Part shown: one piece after another, positions 24,254 through 33,141 of the stretch
How positions within the stretch are numbered: the first letter of the stretch is position 1
Layout: every line of letters starts with the position of its first letter
Program-made: the position numbers and the translations under genes
The notes under the pieces: model-generated
Databases searched by the model: none
Seen by the model: the letters and a program-made list of their open reading frames with translations, nothing else
What the model was told of the DNA's origin: nothing
NCBI GenBank assembly: GCA_900313925.1
Contig: OMTF01000018.1
Location: 1 to 38,644, forward strand
Length of the DNA: 38,644 nt
Direction: 5' to 3'
Source: an uncultured Eubacteriales bacterium
GTDB lineage: Bacteria; Bacillota; Clostridia; Oscillospirales; Oscillospiraceae

Positions 24254-26563
24254 TCAAGCGGTTACAAGAATCTTCTCTCCATCGGAGTGCAGACGGATGT
24301 CCGACAGTTGTTCCGAACGCCGGTCGATCACTTCCGTTGCGATGGCATCCTCGATATCCTTCTGAATGATCCGCCGCAGGTTGCGTGCGCCGTATTCCTC
24401 GGAAAAGCTCTTCTTCACAAGATAATCCCGCACGGAGTCATCCCAGTGCAGTGACATGTCATGCTCTGCCATGACGTCGCGAAGCTCGCCGAGCATCAGG
24501 TCTGCAATTACCCGGAAGTTTTCCTCCGTAAGCTTGTGGAAATATACAATTTCATCTACCCGGTTGAGAAATTCCGGCCGCAGGAAGTCTCCCAGCGCTT
24601 TCATGGCCCGCTGCCTGTCCTTGTCGTCCGAGCTTCCTCCGAATCCGACTGTGTTGATGCTGTTTGCGCTGCCGGCATTCGTTGTCATGACAATAACCGT
24701 ATTTTCAAAGTTTACCGTACGGCCCTGCGAGTCGGTGATCCGACCGTCATCCAAAATCTGGAGTAGAATATTCAATACATCGGGATGTGCTTTTTCGATT
24801 TCATCAAACAGAACGACGGAGTACGGCTTACGCCGGATTTTTTCCGTCAGCTGACCCGCTTCGTCATACCCTACGTAGCCCGGCGGCGATCCAATCAGGC
24901 GGGATACGGAGAACTTTTCCATAAACTCGGACATATCCAGGCGAATCAGGGACTCGGGAGAATCAAAAAGTTCCGCCGCAAGGCGCTTTACAAGTTCCGT
25001 TTTGCCAACGCCGGTAGAGCCGACGAAAATGAAGCTGACCGGCTTGCGCTTGGCCTTGAGGCCAATCCGGCTTCGCCGGATCGCAGCGCAGACCGCATCC
25101 ACGGCTTCATCCTGTCCGATGATATGTTCCTTCAGCCGATCGTTCAGACTCGCCAGCCGCTCATATTCATCCGCCTTGATGCTTGAAGCCGGGATCTTTG
25201 TCCACAGTTCAATAATCCGCGCAAGATTATCCGTTGTCAGCTTTGGTCTGCCTGCCGCTTTGAGCTGATCCAGTTCTGAATTGAGCTGGATGGTTTTGCT
25301 GCGGATTTCCGCAAGCTTTTCGTAGTGCTCTTCCTGCGTATCCTGCATCAGCAGATCCTGTTCCTTGGTAAGATCGGCAATGTCTTTCTCGACTTCCTCC
25401 CTGCGAGCCAAGTCCTTATTCTGCAGATTTACATCCGAGCAGGCTTCGTCCAGAAGGTCAATGGCTTTATCCGGCAGGTAACGGTCCGTAATATAGCGCT
25501 CGCTGAGAAGTACCGCGGCGCGGCACATATTGTCGGGGATTTCCACTTCGTGGTATTCCTCGTAGATATGCTTAATTCCCTTTACAATCCGAATGCTCTC
25601 GTCAATGGATGGCTCCGCTACCGTCACCGGCTGGAAACGACGCTCCAATGCGGTATCCTTTTCGATGTGCTTGCGGTACTCGGTGAATGTCGTTGCGCCG
25701 ATTATCTGCACTTCCCCGCGAGAAAGTGCCGGCTTAAGGATGTTCGCCGCGTTCATGCTTCCTTCTGCGTCTCCGGCGCCGACGATGCTGTGCACTTCAT
25801 CAATAAAAAGAATTATATTACCGGTTTTCTTAATTTCTTCAATCAGGCCTTTCATGCGGCTTTCGAACTGGCCTCGGAACTGCGTGCCGGCGACCAGCGC
25901 CGTCATGTCCAGAAGGTAGACTTCCTTATCCCGCAGCTTATAAGGAACCTGTCCCTTCGCAATCCGCTGGGCAAGTCCCTCCACGATCGCCGTTTTGCCG
26001 ACGCCAGGCTCGCCGATCAGGCAGGGATTGTTCTTCTGCCGCCGGTTCAGAATCTGAATCACCCGTTCCAGTTCTACTTCCCTGCCAATCACATTGTCCA
26101 GCTTGCCCTCCTGCGCGCGCTGACTCAGGTTGATGCAGAAATTGTCCAGATATTTCCGTTTCGTCTGTCGTCCGCCTTTTCCCGCTCCGTTTTTCGCCGG
26201 TTCCTCCTTTGAATCCCGTTCGGTGCCGTTTCCGGAAGAGGACTCGTTCTGACCGAAGATTTTATTGAGGAACGGAAACGTTGCCGTCTTCCCTTCATCA
26301 TCGGAATCCTCGTCGCTGTCCGGGTCAATCTGCGGAATATTGTCAAAGCCTTCGCTCAGAGCGCTCATCATATCGCCGGAAAGATTGTCAATGTCATCAT
26401 CCGTCAGGCCCATTTTATCGATTACATCGTCTACGGGCTTGATATGGAGTTCCCTGGCGCATTTCAGGCAGAGTCCTTCCTGTTTCTGCTCTCCGTTTTC
26501 CACTTTTGTAATAAAAATAATCGCGACGTTTTTGCCGCAGCGTGAACACATTGTTGGCTGCAT
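24254..26563 (-). CDS. clpE: ClpE/ClpC-type AAA+ unfoldase with N-terminal zinc finger
   Basis: An ATP-dependent protein unfoldase, 769 aa. The N-terminus has CSRC and CLKC (Cys6, Cys9, Cys32, Cys35), the zinc finger typical of ClpE, followed by an acidic linker (about 80-135) in place of the Clp N-repeat. AAA1 has Walker A GEPGVGKT (184-191) and Walker B LFIDEV. A coiled-coil middle segment runs about 385-440. AAA2 has GSTGVGKT (515-522), [14 protein letters not shown] and the VGF tripeptide (639-641) that docks ClpP. ClpP must be encoded elsewhere. Upstream no CtsR-type heptamer repeat was seen, unlike many Firmicute clpE genes, so control may come from the promoter at 28551-28579. Confidence 0.9.
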   Translation of the reverse strand: MQPTMCSRCGKNVAIIFITKVENGEQKQEGLCLKCARELHIKPVDDVIDKMGLTDDDIDNLSGDMMSALSEGFDNIPQIDPDSDEDSDDEGKTATFPFLNKIFGQNESSSGNGTERDSKEEPAKNGAGKGGRQTKRKYLDNFCINLSQRAQEGKLDNVIGREVELERVIQILNRRQKNNPCLIGEPGVGKTAIVEGLAQRIAKGQVPYKLRDKEVYLLDMTALVAGTQFRGQFESRMKGLIEEIKKTGNIILFIDEVHSIVGAGDAEGSMNAANILKPALSRGEVQIIGATTFTEYRKHIEKDTALERRFQPVTVAEPSIDESIRIVKGIKHIYEEYHEVEIPDNMCRAAVLLSERYITDRYLPDKAIDLLDEACSDVNLQNKDLARREEVEKDIADLTKEQDLLMQDTQEEHYEKLAEIRSKTIQLNSELDQLKAAGRPKLTTDNLARIIELWTKIPASSIKADEYERLASLNDRLKEHIIGQDEAVDAVCAAIRRSRIGLKAKRKPVSFIFVGSTGVGKTELVKRLAAELFDSPESLIRLDMSEFMEKFSVSRLIGSPPGYVGYDEAGQLTEKIRRKPYSVVLFDEIEKAHPDVLNILLQILDDGRITDSQGRTVNFENTVIVMTTNAGSANSINTVGFGGSSDDKDRQRAMKALGDFLRPEFLNRVDEIVYFHKLTEENFRVIADLMLGELRDVMAEHDMSLHWDDSVRDYLVKKSFSEEYGARNLRRIIQKDIEDAIATEVIDRRSEQLSDIRLHSDGEKILVTA

Positions 26564-26632
26564 ATAGCTATACTCCTGTTGCTTTGCCCGCTTCGGGGCG
26601 ATATGATTTGCGTTGTCTATCTCCGAAGCATC

Positions 26633-27340
26633 TTATACGATCCAGAGTGTCAGAAAATTAAATTTTAAAAACAATCCCGCCAAAACTGCTTTTTCTACGG
26701 CGTCTCCAAACAGGACGCCCAAATATCCAAGAATCCAGGACACATACGTGCATATGAAGAGTCCCAGAAGGCACCCTCCTACAATCCCGCCGATGTTTTC
26801 CAGCTGCACATTGCTTTTCAGATGGTACTCGCGGTTTACCAGAAGTTCTATCACATAAAACAGAAGGCAGAACATAATCGTGAACAGAACACTGCAGGCA
26901 AGATCCAGCATGTCAAGGCAGAACGTATCTTCCGCTGCCTCTTCCAGGCTGCTGCCCTGCGTACGGCTCCGTTCCACCGCCTTGGAAGCCATCCTTTTGC
27001 TGTTGTCCGCACAGACGCCGGCTCTTTGAAATACAAGATTGCAGTAATTATATGCCGTTTCATTATCCACCGATGTCGCATCGGCCACGCTGATGGAATT
27101 ATCCGTGTAGCCCAGTTCCGCCATTGCTGCCGAGCTCTGGGAAGAAACAAGCCCGGCTCCGAACGGATCAAAAGCAGGCTGAAACTGCGGAGAAACCTTA
27201 TTGGAAATGATTGCCGCCAATACAATCGCCAGCGCAAAAGCTACAACTTTCACTCCGATATTAAGGAGCCCCTTGCTTCGTCCAAGCCATACGCAGTACG
27301 CGAAAATCAGAAGCAGCGCTGCATCAATGATGTATCTCAT
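26633..27340 (-). CDS. CvpA-like membrane protein
   Basis: A 235 aa integral membrane protein. Hydrophobic segments lie at about 4-18, 27-45, 146-166 and 185-215. It starts with IIDAALLLIFAYCVWLGRSKGLLN, the typical first helix and short loop of the CvpA family (colicin V production and related proteins). The C-terminal GGIVGGCLLGLFICTYVSWIL is also typical. A long soluble loop lies at about 55-140. The function in Firmicutes is unclear. The gene is 22 bp after the DUF5711 gene and 69 bp before clpE. Confidence 0.75.
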   Translation of the reverse strand: MRYIIDAALLLIFAYCVWLGRSKGLLNIGVKVVAFALAIVLAAIISNKVSPQFQPAFDPFGAGLVSSQSSAAMAELGYTDNSISVADATSVDNETAYNYCNLVFQRAGVCADNSKRMASKAVERSRTQGSSLEEAAEDTFCLDMLDLACSVLFTIMFCLLFYVIELLVNREYHLKSNVQLENIGGIVGGCLLGLFICTYVSWILGYLGVLFGDAVEKAVLAGLFLKFNFLTLWIV

Positions 27341-27362
27341 TCTCGGTTCTCCCTCAATCCGC

Positions 27363-28481
27363 TCAGCTGCTGAATGAATACAGCTCCGCGTAGTTTGTCT
27401 CTACTACAAAGATATTCCCATTGTCAAGAACGGCAATATCCTTTGCGCTTTTTACCTCTTCGCTGGATCCCAGCTGGTTCATGGAGCGGCTGTATTCCCG
27501 CAGTCCGTCCTGACAAAGTACGGCGATATAGGAGGAATTCGCATCCAAAGCCAGCAGTTCCCTGTTTATTTCCGTCTGCCCGACAACCTCCGCATTCTGT
27601 CCCATGGACAGAAGCGTTCCCGTTCCTCCGGTACGGTACTGACCCAGCATCAGGACCGGTGCGCCGCCACCCAGATCGTATTCGGTAAGATATTGATCTC
27701 CGAAATCATAGGATCCGCAGAGCTTTCCGCTTCCGTCCAGCGTTCCGAAGCGCTTCTGCGACAAAAAGCAGAGCCGGCTGTCGGCCATCCAGCACATGTC
27801 CATAAGGATCTCCTGCTCGGCAGCATAATTCGCCTGCTCCGATTCGCTGTCCAGGCGGAAGAAATGAATAGTGCTTCCTTCCGAGTTAACGGATAGCGTT
27901 GCAAGGCGGCTGTTGTCCGGAGAAAGGCAGGCTGTAACCGGGTAGCCCTCCCCGGAACTCCAGCGGTAGACTTTCTCCTGTCTGGCGTTGTAAACCGTTA
28001 CTGAGCCTTTGTAACCGGTTTCTTCCGTGCAGACGCACATCCAGCCGGAGCGGTTCATCGTCACGGTAAAAATGCTCTGCTCTTGCGTCAGGTCGACAAA
28101 TTCCCCTTTTAGATTTCCCCAATAGAGTGTCGTGCCGCCGATATCAAAGCAGGCAACCGCCGAATCCCCGGCTGCAATGGCAGGGGTCGTCATTGAGAAG
28201 GATTCCCTGAGAATTTCCCGTCCGCTGCTGTCCAGGAGCTGCAGCCCCGTGGAAGAAACGACGGCTAACCCGTTTCCTACCGGAACGGAAACCTGGTTGG
28301 AGCCGGAATCAAACACAAAACTGCCGTCCATCTGTCTGGCTTCGCTTCCGGTTCCTCCGAAGAGGGAATACCGAATGGACTCCCGGTTGTGCAAAAGCAG
28401 AATTACGCACACGGCAAAAATGACAACGGCAAGAGCAATAATCCAGTCTCTTGTTCGGATTTTAAAGTTCTTAAGCTTCAT
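27363..28481 (-). CDS. DUF5711 family protein, membrane-anchored beta-propeller-like
   Basis: A 372 aa protein with a single N-terminal membrane helix (about 12-30, WIIALAVVIFAVCVILLL) and an extracytoplasmic domain of repeated short beta strands resembling WD/PQQ-type propeller blades (for example GNGLAVVSSTGLQLLDSSG and GYPVTACLSPDNSRLATLS). This layout matches DUF5711 proteins of Clostridia, which often stand beside a CvpA-like gene, as here. The function is unknown. A GGGAGAAGC ribosome site precedes the ATG. It is the first gene behind the promoter at 28551-28579. Confidence 0.8.
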   Translation of the reverse strand: MKLKNFKIRTRDWIIALAVVIFAVCVILLLHNRESIRYSLFGGTGSEARQMDGSFVFDSGSNQVSVPVGNGLAVVSSTGLQLLDSSGREILRESFSMTTPAIAAGDSAVACFDIGGTTLYWGNLKGEFVDLTQEQSIFTVTMNRSGWMCVCTEETGYKGSVTVYNARQEKVYRWSSGEGYPVTACLSPDNSRLATLSVNSEGSTIHFFRLDSESEQANYAAEQEILMDMCWMADSRLCFLSQKRFGTLDGSGKLCGSYDFGDQYLTEYDLGGGAPVLMLGQYRTGGTGTLLSMGQNAEVVGQTEINRELLALDANSSYIAVLCQDGLREYSRSMNQLGSSEEVKSAKDIAVLDNGNIFVVETNYAELYSFSS

Positions 28482-28550
28482 GCTTCTCCCTTAGCCGGCC
28501 GTATGGGATTGCTCACAATCGTGCCGAATAGTTCCGAATCAATGGAGATT

Positions 28551-28579
28551 ATTATATCCCATGCCGGCTCTGAATACAA
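28551..28579 (-). promoter_or_regulatory. Sigma-A promoter of the DUF5711-cvpA-clpE-macro operon
   Basis: On the minus strand TTGTAT (28574-28579), 17 bp spacer, perfect TATAAT (28551-28556). The leader is about 60 nt. Confidence 0.8.
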
Positions 28580-28642
28580 GAAATCCTACCTTATTTCCGC
28601 ATGCCCCCGCTCTGCGCTTTTTCCCTTCGGGCACGATAAGGT

Positions 28643-28674
28643 AAAAAGGATTCGGGGAAGAACTTTCCCCGAAT
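28643..28674 (-). terminator. Intrinsic terminator after truA
   Basis: A perfect 10 bp stem (ATTCGGGGAA with TTCCCCGAAT, loop of 5) followed on the minus strand by CCTTTTT. It ends the ECF-truA operon. Confidence 0.9.
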
Positions 28675-28702
28675 GCACACCAATGGCAGTTCCTGCCGGA
28701 AG

Positions 28703-29530
28703 CTATTTCCGCGCCTGGACCGCATCTTCCGAAAACAGGCCGGAAAATGCGCAGTCATCCGCGCCTGGCTTATTCATCATCCGGCCGACTTCCCCGTCAT
28801 ACCAGACCCGATGAAGATAGAGGCCCTGCGGGGGCATCGTAGGACCGGTAAGGCGCCGATCCCGCTTCTCCAGCAGTTCCGGAATTTCCTCCGGCTCCAG
28901 TTTCCCATAAGAAGCATAAACAAGCGTTCCGGCAATCGCCCGGCACATATTATAAAGAAATCCGTCTGCGCAGACCGCAATCCGGATCAGCGGTCCCTTC
29001 TGCGTAACATGGCAGTGGAAAACGGTTCGTACGGTCGTTTTTGTGGGGGTTCCTACGCTCCGCACCGCAGCGAAATCATGCGTTCCCTCAAAAGCCGAAG
29101 CGGCTTTCTGCATGCGTGCAAGATCCAATTTCTGCGGGTAGAAGCAGACACGGTTTGCAAGAAAGGGATCCCGAATGCCGCTGTTGTAAATAAGGTAGAC
29201 ATATTCCTTTTTTATGCAGGAAGCAATGGCATTAAAGTCTTCCGGCGCTTCGACGGCGTCGGTCACGGCAATATCCGCAGGGAGTCTGGAATTGATCGCA
29301 AGGGGCATGCGGTCCAGGGGAATGCGGCTTTCCGTAGAAAACGAAGCGCAGTAGCGCAGGGCATGGACTCCTGCGTCCGTTCTGCCGCAGCCTATGGCTC
29401 GGATGGGCTCTTCCAATACCTTCTGAAGCGCCTCATTCAGCGTACCGCATACGCTGCGTTCCTCTTTCTGCACCTGCCATCCGTGATAGGCGGTTCCATC
29501 GTAGCGAAGACGCAGTGCAATCTTTTTCAT
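28703..29530 (-). CDS. truA: tRNA pseudouridine synthase A
   Basis: Isomerises uridines 38-40 of tRNA anticodon stems. The 275 aa contain the N-terminal RYDGTAYHGWQ motif (9-19), the catalytic Asp52 in GCGRTDAGVHA, and a C-terminal FLYNMCRAIAGTLVY motif. It overlaps ecfT by 4 bp. This location behind the ECF genes is conserved in many Firmicutes, although the ribosomal protein genes that often flank the cluster are absent here. Confidence 0.97.
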   Translation of the reverse strand: MKKIALRLRYDGTAYHGWQVQKEERSVCGTLNEALQKVLEEPIRAIGCGRTDAGVHALRYCASFSTESRIPLDRMPLAINSRLPADIAVTDAVEAPEDFNAIASCIKKEYVYLIYNSGIRDPFLANRVCFYPQKLDLARMQKAASAFEGTHDFAAVRSVGTPTKTTVRTVFHCHVTQKGPLIRIAVCADGFLYNMCRAIAGTLVYASYGKLEPEEIPELLEKRDRRLTGPTMPPQGLYLHRVWYDGEVGRMMNKPGADDCAFSGLFSEDAVQARK

Positions 29531-30321
29531 AATCCGAAATGCCTCATTGTAAACATCCCTGCCAGAAGGACCGCTCCAAAACCCAGTGCAATCCAGTCCC
29601 GGGGGGCATAGTGCAGCTGTTTGAGCCGGGTCCGTCCCTCGCCGCCGTGGTAGCAGCGGCTTTCCATCGCGACCGCGAGTTCGTCCGCACGTCGGAAAGA
29701 AGATACAAACAGCGGTACTAGGATCGGAATCATCGCCTTGGCACGCTGAATGATATTTCCGGTATCAAAATCTGCACCTCTTGCTCTCTGGGCAGACATA
29801 ATTTTGTTTGTTTCCTCCGTAAGCGTCGGGATAAACCGGAGCGCCATAGACATCATCAGCGCCGTCTCGTGGACGGGAAAGTGAAGCTTTTTCAGCGGAG
29901 CGTTCAGAAGCTCCATGCCGTCTGTCAGCATTATCGGACTTGTCGTATAGGTAAGGAGAAATGTTCCCGCTATGAGCATGATAATCCGCAGAATCATCAG
30001 CACCGCCTTTTTAATACCCTCCCAGGTGATGGGCCATCCAGGCAGCACCGGCGTGCCGTCGGTATAAAACATATTCAGTACCGCCGTCAGAATGATAATG
30101 ATAATGAGCGGACGCAGACCCTGCATTATGACACGGAATTTGACCTTGGACGAGATCAGGAAGGCCGCGGTGACAGCCATCATAACCCCATAGGAATACC
30201 AGTCCAGAGCCGCAAACAGCGCAACAATATAAATAATGACCCAGAGGAGCTTCGTCCGGGGATCCAGCCTATGAATCAGGGAGTCTCCGGGAAAATATTG
30301 GCCAAGGGTAACACTTTTCAT
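29527..30321 (-). CDS. ecfT: Energy-coupling factor transporter transmembrane protein
   Basis: Membrane scaffold of group II ECF transporters, linking the two ATPases to exchangeable vitamin-binding S subunits. The 264 aa have N-terminal GQYFPGDSLIHRLDPRTKLLW, about five hydrophobic helices, and the coupling helices with QRARGADFDTG and AMESRCYHGG. These Ala-Arg-Gly-like motifs contact the ATPases. It overlaps ecfA2 and truA by 4 bp each, indicating coupled translation. No S component is present in the window. Confidence 0.96.
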   Translation of the reverse strand: MKSVTLGQYFPGDSLIHRLDPRTKLLWVIIYIVALFAALDWYSYGVMMAVTAAFLISSKVKFRVIMQGLRPLIIIIILTAVLNMFYTDGTPVLPGWPITWEGIKKAVLMILRIIMLIAGTFLLTYTTSPIMLTDGMELLNAPLKKLHFPVHETALMMSMALRFIPTLTEETNKIMSAQRARGADFDTGNIIQRAKAMIPILVPLFVSSFRRADELAVAMESRCYHGGEGRTRLKQLHYAPRDWIALGFGAVLLAGMFTMRHFGL

Positions 30322-31178
30322 GCCTTCGCCCTCCTATCGTACCGGAGTACGGCTTCCACCAGCTGATCGTCGGTATAGACAGGGCCTCCCAAGTCCACGC
30401 CGCGGTGCTTGAGCTCCAGGGCAATTTTCGTAGATTCCGGCACGCTCAGGCCGATAGAGAAAAGATCTTCCGGATGGGAAAAAATCTCTTTCGGCGTACC
30501 GTCCATGGCAATATGTCCTTGATTGAAAACAACAAGCCGGTCGGCCAGTTTTGCCATATCGTCCATGCTGTGACTGACCAGGATGACGGTCGCACCGGTT
30601 TCCCGCTTGTACGTGCAGATATTCTCAAGAATTTGCCGGCACCCTTCCGGATCCAGGCCCGCCGTCGGCTCGTCAAGAATGAGCACTTCCGGCTCCATCG
30701 CGATAACGCCCGCAATTGCAACGCGGCGTTTCTGTCCTCCTGAAAGCTCCAGCGGCGAGTCTTCGAAAAGGTTTTCCGAAATTCCGGTAAAGGCGGCAGC
30801 ACGGCGAACGTGCGCGTCGATTTCTTTTTCATCCAGCCCCATATTTTTCGGGCCGAAGGAAATGTCCTTATAGACGGTTTCCTCAAACAGCTGATATTCC
30901 GGATACTGGAAAACAAGGCCAACGCGGAATCGAATATTGTGCGTAATCTTTTTCGTTTCAAAGATGTTTTGTCCGCCAAGCGTCACGGTCCCTGCACTGG
31001 GCTGCAGAAGTCCGTTCAGATGCTGTATAAAGGTCGATTTGCCGGAACCTGTGTGCCCGATAATGCCCACAAACTGCCCGGCCGGGATTTCCACGCTGAT
31101 ATCCTCAATGGCTACTCGTTCAAACGGGGTGCCCTCGCTGTATACGTGGCGTAGAGCCTCAACTTTAATATCTGCCAT
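30318..31178 (-). CDS. ecfA2: Energy-coupling factor ATPase A2
   Basis: An ABC ATPase of the ECF module, 286 aa. It has Walker A GHTGSGKST at about 37-45, a Q-loop at VFQYPEYQLFEETV, signature LSGGQKRRVAIAG and Walker B VLILDEPTAGLDPEG. The C-terminal extension (FSIGLSVPESTKIALELKHRG) is typical of EcfA proteins. It is the second ATPase of the pair, 96 bp after ecfA1. That gap is longer than usual and contains no recognised element. Confidence 0.96.
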   Translation of the reverse strand: MADIKVEALRHVYSEGTPFERVAIEDISVEIPAGQFVGIIGHTGSGKSTFIQHLNGLLQPSAGTVTLGGQNIFETKKITHNIRFRVGLVFQYPEYQLFEETVYKDISFGPKNMGLDEKEIDAHVRRAAAFTGISENLFEDSPLELSGGQKRRVAIAGVIAMEPEVLILDEPTAGLDPEGCRQILENICTYKRETGATVILVSHSMDDMAKLADRLVVFNQGHIAMDGTPKEIFSHPEDLFSIGLSVPESTKIALELKHRGVDLGGPVYTDDQLVEAVLRYDRRAKA

Positions 31179-31274
31179 ACTGCTACTGTCCTTCCGACGC
31201 CATCGCGTCCCGAATTATCGGCTGTCCGCCGGTAAAAGGCGTTCTGCTCTTTTCCGGCTTTCGCCTCTGCATTG

Positions 31275-32123
31275 CTATTTTTCTCCCCCGCATGGAAGAA
31301 GTGCGCCGGCAATGGCCTGGGCACACGCTTCCGGCGTCAGCGCAGAAAGGGGAAGGGAGAATCCTGCCGCATTGAGTTTATGCACAACATAGGTGGATGC
31401 GGGAACCGTGAGTCCTTCTTTTTTGAGAAGCTCGACCCGGGAGAAGACCTCCGCCGGTGAACCGTCGGCGGTAATCCGCCCTTCGTCCATAATCATGAGC
31501 CGATCGGCATCCACGCATTCCGCCATGTGATGCGTAATGAGAATTACGGTGATCCCCTGCTCTCGGCAAAGCCGTGTTACCGTGCCGACAACTTCCTGTC
31601 TTCCCTGCGGATCCAGCATGGCTGTCGGTTCGTCCAGCACTATCACATCCGGTTCCATAGCCAGTACGCCGGCAATGGCCACCCGCTGCTTCTGCCCTCC
31701 GGAAAGGAGGTGCGGAGCGTGCTCCCGGTATTCGTACATATTGACAAGCTTCAGTGCTCTGTCGACACGCTCCCGGATTTCCTCCGGCGGAACGCCCAGG
31801 TTTTCCGGAGCAAAAGCGACATCATCCTCTACGACGCCGGCTACAATCTGATTGTCCGGATTCTGAAAAACCATGCCGACCTGTCTTCGAATGGGAAGGA
31901 TGTTCTCCTCAGCGGATGTATCCATGCCGCAGACCGTTACCTTTCCTTCACTGGGTAGCAGAATACCGTTAAACATTTTAGCCAGTGTTGATTTTCCCGA
32001 TCCATTGCGTCCAAGGATCGCCACAAACTGCCCTTTGGAAATTTCAAAATTCAGGCCATGAAGAGCCTCTTCGTCGTCTCCGGGGTAGGTAAAATGCAAA
32101 TTTTCAGCAGAAATGATTTCCAT
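31275..32123 (-). CDS. ecfA1: Energy-coupling factor ATPase A1
   Basis: The first ABC ATPase of the ECF module, 282 aa. It has Walker A GRNGSGKST at about 38-46, Q-loop VFQNPDNQIVAGVVEDDVAF, signature LSGGQKQRVAIAG and Walker B VIVLDEPTAMLDPQGR. Gln-Asn-Pro-Asp-Asn-Gln after the Q-loop is typical of EcfA1. The gene starts 11 bp after the methyltransferase gene, so all five genes down to truA are likely one operon. Confidence 0.96.
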   Translation of the reverse strand: MEIISAENLHFTYPGDDEEALHGLNFEISKGQFVAILGRNGSGKSTLAKMFNGILLPSEGKVTVCGMDTSAEENILPIRRQVGMVFQNPDNQIVAGVVEDDVAFAPENLGVPPEEIRERVDRALKLVNMYEYREHAPHLLSGGQKQRVAIAGVLAMEPDVIVLDEPTAMLDPQGRQEVVGTVTRLCREQGITVILITHHMAECVDADRLMIMDEGRITADGSPAEVFSRVELLKKEGLTVPASTYVVHKLNAAGFSLPLSALTPEACAQAIAGALLPCGGEK

Positions 32124-32134
32124 CGCAGTTCCTC

Positions 32135-32992
32135 TTATCGGGTCCAGCGGCAGCTTGCACCGCAGGGCAGCGTCAGACCGCTGCGGGTAACAGGAAGACC
32201 CAGTTCCTGACTTTCGGAGTGACCGCCGAAACGGGAAGAAATAAGTTCCTCCATCATATAGTGCAAAACGGAGGGCGCAAGGCCCGTGGTATACGAATTA
32301 AGCAGAACAAAAACCGGATTTTCCAGGACTTCCGCGCAGAGGGTAAGAAAAGGCCAGAGGTTTGTCTCCAGCTTCCAAATTTCCCCGCCCGGTCCCCGTC
32401 CATAGGAAGGGGGGTCCAGAATAAGGGCGTTATAGCGGTGGCCTCTGCGAATTTCTCTACGGAGAAATTTTCCGCAGTCGTCTACAATCCACCGGATTGG
32501 CGCTTCCGACAGTCCGGAAGACACAGCATTCTCTTTTGCCCAGCTGACCATTCCTTTTGCCGCATCCACATGGCACACGGAAGCTCCTTCCGCCGCGCAG
32601 GCAACCGTAGCGGCGCCGGTATAGGCGAAAAGATTCAGAACCCGCACTGAAGTTCCGGCATCCCGAATCTGCTGCCGAACCCAGTCCCAATTGACGGCTT
32701 GCTCCGGAAAAATCCCGGTATGCTTGAAATTCATCGGCTTTACCTGAAATGCAAGATCCTTATAGCGGATTTGCCAGCTCGCCGGGAGGCCTGTCTTCTC
32801 CCACCGGCCTCCGCCGGAGGAGGAGCGCGAATAGTGCGCGTTGCAGCGTTTCCAGTGCGGATCACGCCTGGGGGTTTCCCAGATTACCTGCGGATCCGGC
32901 CGAACAAGGTAATACGAACCCCAGCGCTCCAGTTTTTCACCGCCGGAGCAGTCCAGTAGCTCGAAATCTTCCCATTCGTCTGCCGTCCACAT
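32135..32992 (-). CDS. Class I SAM-dependent methyltransferase (RlmI/RlmK-like family)
   Basis: Probably an rRNA or other RNA cytosine/guanine methyltransferase. The ATG at 32992 is chosen because GGGGAG lies just upstream; the frame extends 12 codons further. The 285 aa have a short N-terminal domain and a Rossmann domain with VLNLFAYTGAATVACAAEGA (SAM motif I), VDAAKGMVSWAKENA (motif II), and LILDPPSYGRGPGGEIWKLE, the catalytic DPPS/DPPxY-like motif IV. The family (COG1092-like) includes 23S rRNA m5C enzymes, but the N-terminal PUA domain is absent. The target is therefore uncertain. It leads the ECF-truA operon from its own promoter. Confidence 0.85.
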   Translation of the reverse strand: MWTADEWEDFELLDCSGGEKLERWGSYYLVRPDPQVIWETPRRDPHWKRCNAHYSRSSSGGGRWEKTGLPASWQIRYKDLAFQVKPMNFKHTGIFPEQAVNWDWVRQQIRDAGTSVRVLNLFAYTGAATVACAAEGASVCHVDAAKGMVSWAKENAVSSGLSEAPIRWIVDDCGKFLRREIRRGHRYNALILDPPSYGRGPGGEIWKLETNLWPFLTLCAEVLENPVFVLLNSYTTGLAPSVLHYMMEELISSRFGGHSESQELGLPVTRSGLTLPCGASCRWTR

Positions 32993-33012
32993 GTTGCTCC
33001 CCTTTCCCGTAA

Positions 33013-33046
33013 CAGTCGCAGGAAACACATTTTACCATTGCGACTG
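33013..33046. repeat. Inverted repeat flanking the -10 of the methyltransferase/ECF promoter
   Basis: CAGTCGCA (33013-33020) and TGCGACTG (33039-33046) form a perfect 8 bp inverted repeat with 18 bp between the arms. One arm lies in the promoter spacer and the other around the start point, so it would suit a dimeric repressor. Confidence 0.5.
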
Positions 33047-33057
33047 CCTGCGGTCAA
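33029..33057 (-). promoter_or_regulatory. Sigma-A promoter of the methyltransferase-ecfA1-ecfA2-ecfT-truA operon
   Basis: On the minus strand TTGACC (33052-33057), 17 bp spacer ending in TGG, then TAAAAT (33029-33034). Confidence 0.8.
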
Positions 33058-33070
33058 CTTTACCCTGCCC

Positions 33071-33116
33071 AAAAAGCGGCAGGATGCCGCCCTAAAGATG
33101 GGTGGCCCCTGCCGCT
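33071..33116 (-). terminator. Terminator of the ABC transporter operon
   Basis: On the minus strand AGCGGCAGG pairs with CCTGCCGCT across a 24 nt loop, followed by TTTTT. It separates the second binding-protein gene from the methyltransferase operon. Confidence 0.85.
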
Positions 33117-33141
33117 GCATCGGCTATTTGCTTTTTCCGCG

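Noticed and set aside
31179..31274. Possible extra gene or regulatory element in the gap between ecfA1 and ecfA2
   Set aside because: No promoter, hairpin or open frame with a ribosome site was found. The gap is only somewhat longer than usual.
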